Assembly: GCA_017301995.1 (NCBI GenBank)
Contig: JAFLEH010000004.1
Coordinates: 186,001 to 250,000, forward strand
Reading direction: 5' to 3'
Origin: Verrucomicrobiota bacterium
Lineage (GTDB): Bacteria > Verrucomicrobiota > Verrucomicrobiia > Verrucomicrobiales > Akkermansiaceae
Length of the DNA: 64,000 nt
The notes under the pieces are model-generated. The model was not told where the DNA came from and made no database searches. It saw only the letters and a list, made by a program, of their open reading frames with translations. This document shows, in pieces, positions 17,564 to 25,631 of this stretch. A program made the translations under genes and the position numbers. Position 1 is the stretch's first letter. Each line of letters begins with the position of its first letter.

Positions 17564-19786
17564 TCAATGCGCCAGGCGGGTGACCATCGCGTAGATGATC
17601 AGCGCGAGAAGAACCAGGCCGGTGCCGAAGAAGATGAAGCCGAGCGGACGGGCAATGCCCTTCCAGCGGTCCCACTCGTCGCGGATGCGGAACTGGTCGA
17701 GGCGGCCGGATTTCACCAGGCGGTCATACCACAGCTTCCGTTCGTGAAGCATCTCGGACTTCGAGATGCGGCCGGAGAAAATCACATTGTCCATTGGGAA
17801 CTTCTCAAGCCGGAAGTGGGTGTTGAAGAAGTGGACCGTGAAAATGAATCCCGCGGCGAGCAGCGCTTCATCGGAGTGGACGATGTTCGCGATGTTGATC
17901 ACCCAACCCGGCATGAACGAGGTGAAGAACTGCGGGAACCACATGATCAACCCCGAAACGCCGATGGCGAAAATCCCCCAGAACACCGCGAAGTAGTCGA
18001 ACTTCTCCCAGTAGGTCCAGCGGTCGAACTGGGGCTTCGGACCCTTCCCGAAGAACCATTTCTGATGGGCCATGAATTCCTTGAGATCGCTGAGGGTTGG
18101 AACCATCGAATCGGGACCGAATATGGCCGCGAGGAAACGCTTCAGTTCAAGCTTGCCTGTGTCCGGATTGCGCAAGGCACCGCGGTTGGCCCAGCAACTC
18201 GTGGCCAGGTCGAACAGATGAAGCGCGAAGTAGAGGAAGGTGATGATCGCGCCGAAACGATGCAGCGCGCGGGCGGCGGCGGCCCCTCCTATCAGATCGA
18301 AGATCGTCTTCGCCCAGTCGGTGTAGTAGAACTTCAGCGGCATGCCGGTGATGACCAGCAGGAGGAAGCTGGTGACCACGAGCAGATGCAGGAATCGGTC
18401 GAACGGTGTGAAGCGGGTGAACCATTCGTCATCCTGTTCGGCTTCGTATTTGATCTCGCGGTATTTCTTGGAATCGTGCCGATAGATCCAGAACGAGCGG
18501 GCCAGCCAGAGCAACGTGTGCGCGCCGAAGAACGTGAAAACGCACAGCAGCAGTCCGGTCATGAAGATGAAGGTGTAATAGAGCACCGGGTCCTTCTTCG
18601 AGTCGAGCGGGTTGGCGTGGGCCACGTATTTGGTGAAGCCCTTGGTGGCTCCGGGATGGCATTTGGCACAGGTTGCCTGCCGGTTCGCTTCGGATAGCGT
18701 GGAGTCCGCATGTGAAACCGGCTGGATGTTGTGAATGCCATGACAGTCGAAACAGGCGGCCACGTCGCTGGCCACATTCGGCCGTCCGAGTTCGATGGCC
18801 TTGCCGTGATAGGTGTCGCGGTAATGGGTGAGCGAGTCCTGATGGCACTTGCCGCAGCGGGCGTCGCTCGCCTGCTTGAAGTGGGCGGTGTTGGGGTTCT
18901 CGATGTCGTGCGCGGTGTGGCAATCGGTGCAAACCGGACCCTTGCCATCGCCTTTGGCGAGCAGTTGGCCGTGGATGCTCTTGTTATAGGTTTCCTCGAT
19001 GCCGACGTGGCACTTGCCGCAGGTTTTGGCGATGTTGGCCTTGTTGACCGGCGAGGTGGGATCCACGCCGCGTGAGATTTCGTGGTCGCCATGGCAATCC
19101 GCGCACGACGGCGCGACGATCAGCCCCTTTTCTGACAGACCACGGCCGTGGATGCTGTCTTCGTAGTGGAGTCCCACCTCCTTGAACCGCATATGGTACT
19201 CCTCGTTGATTTCGGCATTGTTGTGGCATTTGCCGCAGGTCTTCGAGAGGTTGAGCTTGTAGGTGGGCGAGTGCGGATTGGCGGCGGGAAGGATGTCGTG
19301 GGTGCCATGGCAGCTCTTGCAGGTGGCCGCGCTTTCCGAACCTTTCGCTTTGGCGAATCCGTGGATGCTCTTGTCGTAAACCTTGGCCGCATCCTCGTGG
19401 CAAGTCGCACAGTTCACCGGCTTAGGCGCCTTTTCCTCTCCGGGATGATCCTCGCCGAGCCCCTCATGGCAGTCGGCGCAACCGAGGTCGCCGTGAATCG
19501 AGGTCTTGCGGATCTTCTCGTCAACAAAGAGCGACTTGGTCCCTCCGCCCGGCAGATCCTTGGTGAGATCCTTGTCGCCGTGGCATTCCATGCACTTGTC
19601 GTCGGGATTCTCCTCCTTCGCTTTGTCGGCCGCCGGTTTGATCTCCGCGGCGGGCTTGGCATCTTCCGTGGCGGCGGGCGCGGGTGCGGCGGGTTCGTCA
19701 GCCGCGGATACAGGAAGGGATAACGCAAGCAGGAAAGCCGGCAGCGTGCCTAACATTCTGGCGAGTGGTGCGGATGATTTGCGCAT
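17564..19786 (-). CDS. Multihaem cytochrome c (11 CxxCH) fused to cytochrome b-type membrane domain
   Basis: Predicted membrane-anchored electron transfer protein. The start at 19786 gives a signal peptide (MLGTLPAFLLALSLPVSAA); the frame is open further upstream without protein-like content. An acidic/Ala/Pro-rich linker precedes eleven CxxCH haem-binding motifs (CMECH, CADCH, CATCH, CKSCH, CGKCH and so on), most in paired ...H-x-x-H contexts. The C-terminal ~330 residues form a di-haem cytochrome b561 / formate-dehydrogenase-gamma-like domain (FDRFLHLLVVTSFLLLVITG, then RALHRFGAIITFLYFALH). This fits passage of electrons between the quinone pool and periplasmic carriers. A shorter paralogue is divergently transcribed 314 bases away. 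The System II maturation genes ccsA/ccsB lie nearby. Confidence 0.9.
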   Translation of the reverse strand: MRKSSAPLARMLGTLPAFLLALSLPVSAADEPAAPAPAATEDAKPAAEIKPAADKAKEENPDDKCMECHGDKDLTKDLPGGGTKSLFVDEKIRKTSIHGDLGCADCHEGLGEDHPGEEKAPKPVNCATCHEDAAKVYDKSIHGFAKAKGSESAATCKSCHGTHDILPAANPHSPTYKLNLSKTCGKCHNNAEINEEYHMRFKEVGLHYEDSIHGRGLSEKGLIVAPSCADCHGDHEISRGVDPTSPVNKANIAKTCGKCHVGIEETYNKSIHGQLLAKGDGKGPVCTDCHTAHDIENPNTAHFKQASDARCGKCHQDSLTHYRDTYHGKAIELGRPNVASDVAACFDCHGIHNIQPVSHADSTLSEANRQATCAKCHPGATKGFTKYVAHANPLDSKKDPVLYYTFIFMTGLLLCVFTFFGAHTLLWLARSFWIYRHDSKKYREIKYEAEQDDEWFTRFTPFDRFLHLLVVTSFLLLVITGMPLKFYYTDWAKTIFDLIGGAAAARALHRFGAIITFLYFALHLFDLATSCWANRGALRNPDTGKLELKRFLAAIFGPDSMVPTLSDLKEFMAHQKWFFGKGPKPQFDRWTYWEKFDYFAVFWGIFAIGVSGLIMWFPQFFTSFMPGWVINIANIVHSDEALLAAGFIFTVHFFNTHFRLEKFPMDNVIFSGRISKSEMLHERKLWYDRLVKSGRLDQFRIRDEWDRWKGIARPLGFIFFGTGLVLLALIIYAMVTRLAH

Positions 19787-20100
19787 GGCTTTGGTGGATT
19801 TTGGTGGACGGCGATATGCCGGACGGCAAACCGCTGCGGCTTTGGAATTAGGAAAACCGTTGGACATCGACAAGCGGATTAGGCCGGATGGAGGGCGTTT
19901 CACGGTTGATGCGCAGCATTTGCAAAATCATGCATAATTGAGAAAGATTTCTTGATGGTTCCGGAGATTTTGCGTGGTTTGTTCTTGCCGGACCCGTGAT
20001 TTCTTGGAACAACCGGGGCAACGGGTGGCGTACTCCGCCGCGGTTTTGCTAGACCAGAACCGCCGTGACGGACGGGTAACCCGGACACAACGATGCGCAT
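19787..20100. other. Divergent promoter region between two multihaem cytochrome genes
   Basis: 314 bases with no gene supported. Both flanking genes read outward, so two promoters are expected. An AT-richer patch lies at about 19918-19960. I looked for an FNR/ArcA-like inverted repeat (TTGAT-N4-ATCAA) and found none. Confidence 0.5.
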
Positions 20101-21819
20101 ATGAAAGCTCAAATCAGGAAACTGGCGACCGTGCTTGCGACCCTAGCGATGGCTTTGAACACCGGAGCCGCGGCGGAAGATGTTCTTTCCAACGAAAAGT
20201 GCCTGGAATGCCACGGCGACAAGGATCTAACCAAAGAGTTGCCGGACGGAAAGGAGAAGTCGCTGTTCACCGATGAGAAAATGTTGGGAAGGTCGGTGCA
20301 CGCCAAGGTGAAGTGCGCCGAGTGTCACGAGGGGATTGGCGAGGACCATCCCGGCGATGAGAAGGCCGTTGCTCCGGTTGCCTGCGCGAAGTGCCACGAA
20401 CCGCAGTCGCACACGTTCGGCGCGAGCGTTCACGGGCAGGCGAAGTCCAAAGGCGACACCAAAGCCGCGGATTGCGCCGCTTGCCATGGCACCCACGAGG
20501 TCCTGCGCAGGACCGACGTCGGGTCCAAGATTCATTCGGCGAATCTGGTGAAAACCTGTGGCGACTGCCACCAGGCCGCCGCCGCGGAAGTGGCGACCAG
20601 CGTGCATGGCAAGGCGATGGCCAAAGGAGAGGTGGATGCTGCGACGTGCCTGGACTGCCACGCGGAACATCAGATCAGCAAACTGAGTGGCGGCAAGCCG
20701 TCGGCACACACCAGCGAGGCCTGTGCGAACTGCCACGCCAGCGCCAAGATCAACAGTCGATTCGGCTTGCCGGGTGACCGGGTGCAGACCTTCAAGGAAA
20801 GTTTCCACGGTCTCGCCGCGCAAGGTGGCTCCACGGTGGCGGCCAACTGCGCGAGCTGCCACGGCTATCACAAGATCCTGCCGTCGAAGGATCCGGCATC
20901 CACCATCCACCCCTCGAAATTGTTGGAGACCTGTGGCAAGTGCCACCCCGGAGCGTCCGAGCATTTCGTGGAAGGAAAAATCCACAGCACGGAAGCCGGC
21001 GGCGGCGGGGTGGGGGAAACGGTGAACCAATGGGTGAAGGTGATCTATCTGTGGCTGATCGGACTGACAGTGGTGCTGTTGGGTCTGCACAATGGAATCG
21101 CCTGGTGGCGGAAGGTCGTGGCGTTCAAGAAGCTCCAAGGCGCGACCGTGGAGCGGATGGATCTCAACCAGCGCTTCCAACATCTGGTGCTGATGGTGAG
21201 CTTTCTGCTGCTCGCGGTGACCGGATTCGCACTGAAATTCCCGAACACCTGGTATGCCCATCTGATGGGGAGCGAGGACATCCGCCGTGGCATCCACCGC
21301 ATCGCCGGGCTGGTGATGCTCGGCGGCGGGATCTATCACATCGGTTACGCTGTCGCCACCCGCAACGGGCGGAAACTGGTTTGCGATCTGTGGCCCCGCT
21401 GGCGGGACCTGCGCGATGTTTTCACCAACATCGGCCATCTTTTGCTAGGGCGGCCCAAGGCGAAATTCGGACGCTTCGGCTATCCGGAAAAAATCGAATA
21501 CTGGGCGGTGGTCTGGGGAACCCTCGTGATGGGCGTCACCGGGCTGGCGATCTGGTTCAAGATCGACGTCACCCACTGGCTGCCCCGCTGGGTGGTGGAT
21601 GTGGCGGTGACGATCCACTATTACGAAGCGATCCTGGCCTGCCTGGCGATCCTGATCTGGCACTTCTATCATGTGATGTTCGACCCGGATGTCTATCCGA
21701 TGAACTTCGCATGGCTCAGCGGCAAGGTGCCGAAGAAATGGCATGAGGAAGAACACCCGCTGGAGGATGAGGCGGAGTGCGGGAAAGCGGATGGTGGCGG
21801 CAACCCGTCCAAGGGGTGA
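20101..21819 (+). CDS. Multihaem cytochrome c (9 CxxCH) fused to cytochrome b-type membrane domain
   Basis: 572-aa paralogue of the divergent 17564-19786 gene. It has a signal peptide (LATVLATLAMALNTGAAA) and nine CxxCH motifs (CLECH, CAECH, CAKCH, CAACH, CGDCH, CLDCH, CANCH, CASCH, CGKCH). A cytochrome b561-like membrane domain follows (LNQRFQHLVLMVSFLLLAVT, IRRGIHRIAGLVMLGGGIYH, then VTIHYYEAILACLAILIWHF). The N-terminal 60 residues match the paralogue almost motif for motif (CLECHGDKDLTKELP against CMECHGDKDLTKDLP), supporting duplication followed by loss or gain of two haem modules. The two proteins could form a complex or serve different donors. Confidence 0.9.
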   Translation: MKAQIRKLATVLATLAMALNTGAAAEDVLSNEKCLECHGDKDLTKELPDGKEKSLFTDEKMLGRSVHAKVKCAECHEGIGEDHPGDEKAVAPVACAKCHEPQSHTFGASVHGQAKSKGDTKAADCAACHGTHEVLRRTDVGSKIHSANLVKTCGDCHQAAAAEVATSVHGKAMAKGEVDAATCLDCHAEHQISKLSGGKPSAHTSEACANCHASAKINSRFGLPGDRVQTFKESFHGLAAQGGSTVAANCASCHGYHKILPSKDPASTIHPSKLLETCGKCHPGASEHFVEGKIHSTEAGGGGVGETVNQWVKVIYLWLIGLTVVLLGLHNGIAWWRKVVAFKKLQGATVERMDLNQRFQHLVLMVSFLLLAVTGFALKFPNTWYAHLMGSEDIRRGIHRIAGLVMLGGGIYHIGYAVATRNGRKLVCDLWPRWRDLRDVFTNIGHLLLGRPKAKFGRFGYPEKIEYWAVVWGTLVMGVTGLAIWFKIDVTHWLPRWVVDVAVTIHYYEAILACLAILIWHFYHVMFDPDVYPMNFAWLSGKVPKKWHEEEHPLEDEAECGKADGGGNPSKG

Positions 21820-21895
21820 CCCTTTGATCGCGGAATCGGGTTCGCGGTGCCGGAGAAATGTTGAAACAGAAACGGCGTGAATCCGTATCGGAGTC

Positions 21896-22519
21896 ATGAC
21901 GAAGCTTTCCGTGGTTCTCCGATTCTCGCTGGTGTGTGCGCTGGGTGCCGTTGGATCCCATGCGGCGGAGGAAAAGGCCGCCGAGATCGCGGTACAGCCG
22001 TATGGCGAGGTTTCCGCCGATAGGATCGAGGTCGTTCGGAAGGGATTGGAAACGGCGTTTGGCAAGGGCGTGGCGGTGCTCCCCGCGCGACCGCTGCCGA
22101 AAGCGGCATGGTATGAACCGCGCAAACGCTACCGCGCGGACGCCCTGCTGGATGACCTCGCGGAGAAATCGCCCGAGGTAGTCCGGGTGGTCGTCGGTCT
22201 AACCGGCAAGGATATTTCAACCACCAAGGACGAGCATGAGGATTGGGGCATCTTCGGATTGGGGCAGATTGACGGCCGGGTTTGCGTGGTTTCCACATTC
22301 CGGTTAGGCGCGAAGGGCGCCGGCGAGGCGAAACTTCGCGAGCGGTTGCGCAAGGTGGCGATCCACGAGGCCGGGCATGTGATGGGACTGCCCCATTGCC
22401 CCGCGAAAGGTTGCGTGATGCGCGACGCCGAAGGCACGATCGATACCGTGGACGGTGAAACCGGAGCCTTCTGCGAAGAATGCCGGAAGGGATGGAAAAG
22501 CTGGCTGGAAAACCGTTAG
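21896..22519 (+). CDS. Exported archaemetzincin-type zinc metalloprotease
   Basis: 207 aa. The full archaemetzincin signature HExxHxxG-x3-C-x4-C-x-M-x17-C-x-x-C is present without deviation. HEAGHVMG starts at His157, then His167, Cys168, Cys173, Met175 (the Met-turn), and Cys193/Cys196. The three His bind the catalytic zinc, and the four Cys bind a second, structural zinc. An N-terminal hydrophobic segment (FSLVCALGAVGSHA) looks like a signal peptide, unlike the cytoplasmic archaeal members I know of. It lies 76 bases after the cytochrome gene. Substrate unknown. Confidence 0.9.
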   Translation: MTKLSVVLRFSLVCALGAVGSHAAEEKAAEIAVQPYGEVSADRIEVVRKGLETAFGKGVAVLPARPLPKAAWYEPRKRYRADALLDDLAEKSPEVVRVVVGLTGKDISTTKDEHEDWGIFGLGQIDGRVCVVSTFRLGAKGAGEAKLRERLRKVAIHEAGHVMGLPHCPAKGCVMRDAEGTIDTVDGETGAFCEECRKGWKSWLENR

Positions 22520-22538
22520 GATCTTGCCGCAAACAGCC

Positions 22539-24431
22539 TCACGCTTTTGCGAAGCTGCGCCATTTTTCCAGTGGAATCTGGGCGAGGAGGATGAGGACCA
22601 CCTGGGAGATCACGAATCCGATCAGCCAGGGAAAGGCCTTTTCCATAAAGCCGTAGGAATGCAGGCCCACGCCCAGCATGTTCACGCCGAACCACGAGAA
22701 CGCGGTGATCGCGTTGCCGAAGATCGCCATGGCCATCAGGCCGCGCTGGCGGATGAAGCCGCCCCACCGGGCATGGAGGATGATGGCGCACCAGATGACG
22801 ATCAGCAGCGCGCCGTTTTCCTTGGGATCCCAGCCCCAGAAGCGGCCCCACGATTGGTCGCCCCAGATGCCGCCGAGCACGGTGCCGACGAAACTGAAGA
22901 GCGTGCCGAAACACACCACGCCATAGACCATTCCGGTTAGGATTTTCGCGACCTCCTTGGTTAGCATGCGGGTGAACAATCCGAGGATCACATAGGCCAC
23001 CGCCAGCACCCCGGCGAGGAACATCGCCGAGTAGCCGAGCGTGATGACCACCACATGGGTGGCCAGCCAGATGTTGTGATCCAGCACCGCCTGCATCATC
23101 TCCATGGTGTCGCCGCTGGTGCCGAGATGATGGGCGATGATCAGCGTCACGAAACCGACCAGCCCCGCGGTGGCGAGGGCCACGCCATAGCGGAAGAACC
23201 ACTCGAGGAACATCGCGATGAAAACCGCACCCCAACCGACGAGGATGGCGGACGAATACAGATTGGTCACCGGCGGCCGCCCTTGCAGCCACATGCGCGA
23301 GATCAGGCCGAAAGTGTGCACCGCAAACGCGATCACCAGCACCATGAATGCCGCGCGGCGGAGTTCCTTCGGCAGGAACAGCCAGGAGCCGATCGCCAGC
23401 AGAAACGCGCCGATGTAGAGTTCCATCCCCACGTAGAACGGTTGCATTTGGTTGAAACGCATCTCGAACCCGGTCCGCACGTTCCACTCCGGATGCTCCA
23501 CCGCCACCCAGCCGGCGTATTCGCGGGAAACCTTGAGGAACTTCGCCGCATCACCGGCGCGGAAGGCATCGCCGAGATCGGCATAGGCGTCCAGCGAGGC
23601 GGTGATCGCCTCCGGTCCGGGCACCCGCATCAGCGCGGATCCGGTGGTCGCCCAGTCGTCGATTTTGGAGCCCGCCGGCGGCACGGCCATGCTGAGGCGC
23701 GCGAAACCGGCCTGCCGCTCGTAGCGGGCGACGATCGTCTTGAGCCGGTTCATTTGGTCATTGGGCAGCGGGGTGGCGCCCGGTTGCTTGGCGGCGGCCG
23801 CGGCCGCGACGATTTGCGCGTACTCGTGGATCTCCTTGCCGAAATCCGCCGTGCCTTCCTCATGGACGCTGTTCTTGAGTTGCTGATAGAGAATCAGCGA
23901 GTTGAAAAGGTTCACAATGGCGCTTTGGAAGGCGGTGCGTTCCTTGGAATCCACTTCGTTGGTTAGCTGGCGTTCCTCCTCGATCTTCGCCAGATGCGGG
24001 CGGAGCTCGTTGTAGGTGCAGTAGCGTTTGTCCGCCTGTGGCCAGCCGAGCATTCCCAACAACTCCGGGTTGGTCACCGCGAAGACCGGATAGGTATCGG
24101 CGGCCTCCGGTTTGAACAGCACGTCGGCGAGCCAGCGGTCGGCGGTGACCATGCGTCCGGACGGCATCTTGAAACCGAAGACGTCCAGCACCTTGGCGAT
24201 GCCGGACGGCGGGGGCGGGTTTTCCTCCGGGATCCAGACCTGCTGTTTGCCGCGGATGATCAGCAGCGAGGTGCGGGCCACGGTGTCCAGCGGCTTGACC
24301 CGTCCGCCTTCCAGCACCGGCAGGCGGTTGAATGACGAAAGGTCGAAATCGCCGGCTTTCGGGGGGCGTAGCGCCTTGCCGATCACGGCCAGCGCCATGA
24401 TGAGTACGAGATAGGGGATGAGGCGTTTCAT
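22539..24431 (-). CDS. ccsA: Cytochrome c maturation protein CcsA (System II)
   Basis: Inner-membrane haem-handling protein that works with CcsB/ResB to attach haem to apocytochromes. 630 aa: one N-terminal membrane helix, a ~300-residue periplasmic domain, then a multi-pass C-terminal half. The haem-binding WWD motif reads WGDQSWGRFWGWDPKEN. Nearby membrane helices carry conserved-type His in AVHTFGLISRMW and DHNIWLATHVVVI. It is longer than minimal CcsA because of the large N-terminal periplasmic part. It follows ccsB on the minus strand with a 24-base gap. The two multihaem cytochromes next door are probable clients. Confidence 0.92.
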   Translation of the reverse strand: MKRLIPYLVLIMALAVIGKALRPPKAGDFDLSSFNRLPVLEGGRVKPLDTVARTSLLIIRGKQQVWIPEENPPPPSGIAKVLDVFGFKMPSGRMVTADRWLADVLFKPEAADTYPVFAVTNPELLGMLGWPQADKRYCTYNELRPHLAKIEEERQLTNEVDSKERTAFQSAIVNLFNSLILYQQLKNSVHEEGTADFGKEIHEYAQIVAAAAAAKQPGATPLPNDQMNRLKTIVARYERQAGFARLSMAVPPAGSKIDDWATTGSALMRVPGPEAITASLDAYADLGDAFRAGDAAKFLKVSREYAGWVAVEHPEWNVRTGFEMRFNQMQPFYVGMELYIGAFLLAIGSWLFLPKELRRAAFMVLVIAFAVHTFGLISRMWLQGRPPVTNLYSSAILVGWGAVFIAMFLEWFFRYGVALATAGLVGFVTLIIAHHLGTSGDTMEMMQAVLDHNIWLATHVVVITLGYSAMFLAGVLAVAYVILGLFTRMLTKEVAKILTGMVYGVVCFGTLFSFVGTVLGGIWGDQSWGRFWGWDPKENGALLIVIWCAIILHARWGGFIRQRGLMAMAIFGNAITAFSWFGVNMLGVGLHSYGFMEKAFPWLIGFVISQVVLILLAQIPLEKWRSFAKA

Positions 24432-24455
24432 CGGGGAAATTTCATGTTGGAGGTT

Positions 24456-25631
24456 TCAGGATTTCGCCAGTTGGGCGGAGCGGCGGGCGATGAACCGGAC
24501 CAGGTGGAACATGAATTGCCAGATCATGCCGACCGTCACCACCACGCAGGCCACGTAGGGCGCGGCATAGCTGGGATTGCGGACCACCTGGAGAATGGTG
24601 CCGTTGCCCTGCTGCATGAAGCTCGATTGATAGTAGGTGTCGCCCTGGTGGCGGAGCGGGTGGTTCATGTAGATTCTAACCGGCCTACGGTCGCCGATGG
24701 TGGGATCGTCCAGCGTGACGTGGCTGGAGAAGTCCTTGGGGATCTGCGACCCCGGATAGACGGTGTGCGAGAAGTCCTCCAGGGTGAGGCTGTAGGGCTT
24801 GTAGTGGCGCCGCGCGCGGAGCTGGAACGTCCAGGTTTTGCCTTCGAACGGGACTTCCTGGGCGACGGCCAGCTCGTCCGAAACCAACCAGGTTCCTAAC
24901 GAATCGCCGCCCTTGGCCGGGAAAACCTCCAGCACCGCGCTCATGACGTCGCGCTGGTCCACCGCGGTGGCCGGGGGGCGGGCGGCCACCGAAACGCGGG
25001 AGCCGGTACCCTTGTTGGATGCGGGCACGGCGTTCGGGGCGCCCTCGCCGATCATCGCGAGTTCGGAGTTTTGATAGAACCCGCGCACCACCAGACGGAA
25101 AGGCAGCGAGGGGTGGGTGATTTCGCCGCCTTTCGCCAGACGGGATCCCGGAATGGTGGTGACCGCGTCCATTTCCGCATCGGAGGGGTCGATGATGGCG
25201 AGTTCCATCTGTTTGGCGTCTTCCGAGTAGTTCTTGGTTTCCCCTTCCATCAGCCGCATGAAGCTGGTGACGGAAAACAGGTCCGTTGCCAGCCCGCCGC
25301 CGAGCATGATGATCAGCCCGAGGTGGGTCAGATGGATGCCGATCTTCGATAGATTCCACTTGAACCGCACGATGAACGCCGCGATCAGGTTCGTCAGCAA
25401 CACCGCGCCGATCGCGTGGCCGCCGGGAAACATCGGAATGCGGAACGATCCGGGGGCGGACTGCCACCAGACGACCCAGCTTTGGAAATACTGGGTTTGG
25501 ACGATGTAGATGTCCATCGTTCGCTGGGCGATGGTCCCGGCGAACACCAGCACCATGCCGGCGGAGAGACAGAAGATCGTCAGGCGCAGCGATGCCAAGG
25601 TGGCTAACAATTGCTTGAGGGGGTTCATCAT
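24456..25631 (-). CDS. ccsB: ResB/CcsB-like cytochrome c maturation protein
   Basis: 391 aa. The start ATG at 25631 overlaps the stop of the upstream lipoprotein gene (ATGA), so the pair is translationally coupled; the next codon is also ATG. ResB features: an N-terminal helix (LATLASLRLTIFCLSAGMVL), further helices (IGAVLLTNLIAAFIVRF and IHLTHLGLIIMLGGGLATDL), a long periplasmic region, and a last helix (YVACVVVTVGMIWQFMFHLV). The segment YYQSSFMQQGNGTILQVVRN before the last helix is typical of the family. It forms the haem delivery complex with CcsA. Confidence 0.9.
   Translation of the reverse strand: MMNPLKQLLATLASLRLTIFCLSAGMVLVFAGTIAQRTMDIYIVQTQYFQSWVVWWQSAPGSFRIPMFPGGHAIGAVLLTNLIAAFIVRFKWNLSKIGIHLTHLGLIIMLGGGLATDLFSVTSFMRLMEGETKNYSEDAKQMELAIIDPSDAEMDAVTTIPGSRLAKGGEITHPSLPFRLVVRGFYQNSELAMIGEGAPNAVPASNKGTGSRVSVAARPPATAVDQRDVMSAVLEVFPAKGGDSLGTWLVSDELAVAQEVPFEGKTWTFQLRARRHYKPYSLTLEDFSHTVYPGSQIPKDFSSHVTLDDPTIGDRRPVRIYMNHPLRHQGDTYYQSSFMQQGNGTILQVVRNPSYAAPYVACVVVTVGMIWQFMFHLVRFIARRSAQLAKS

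Noticed and set aside
20227..21438. Minus-strand frame of 403 codons opposite the second multihaem cytochrome
   Set aside because: Shadow of the plus-strand CxxCH gene; the same applies to 17567-18697 and 23055-23966 plus-strand frames opposite the cytochrome and ccsA genes.
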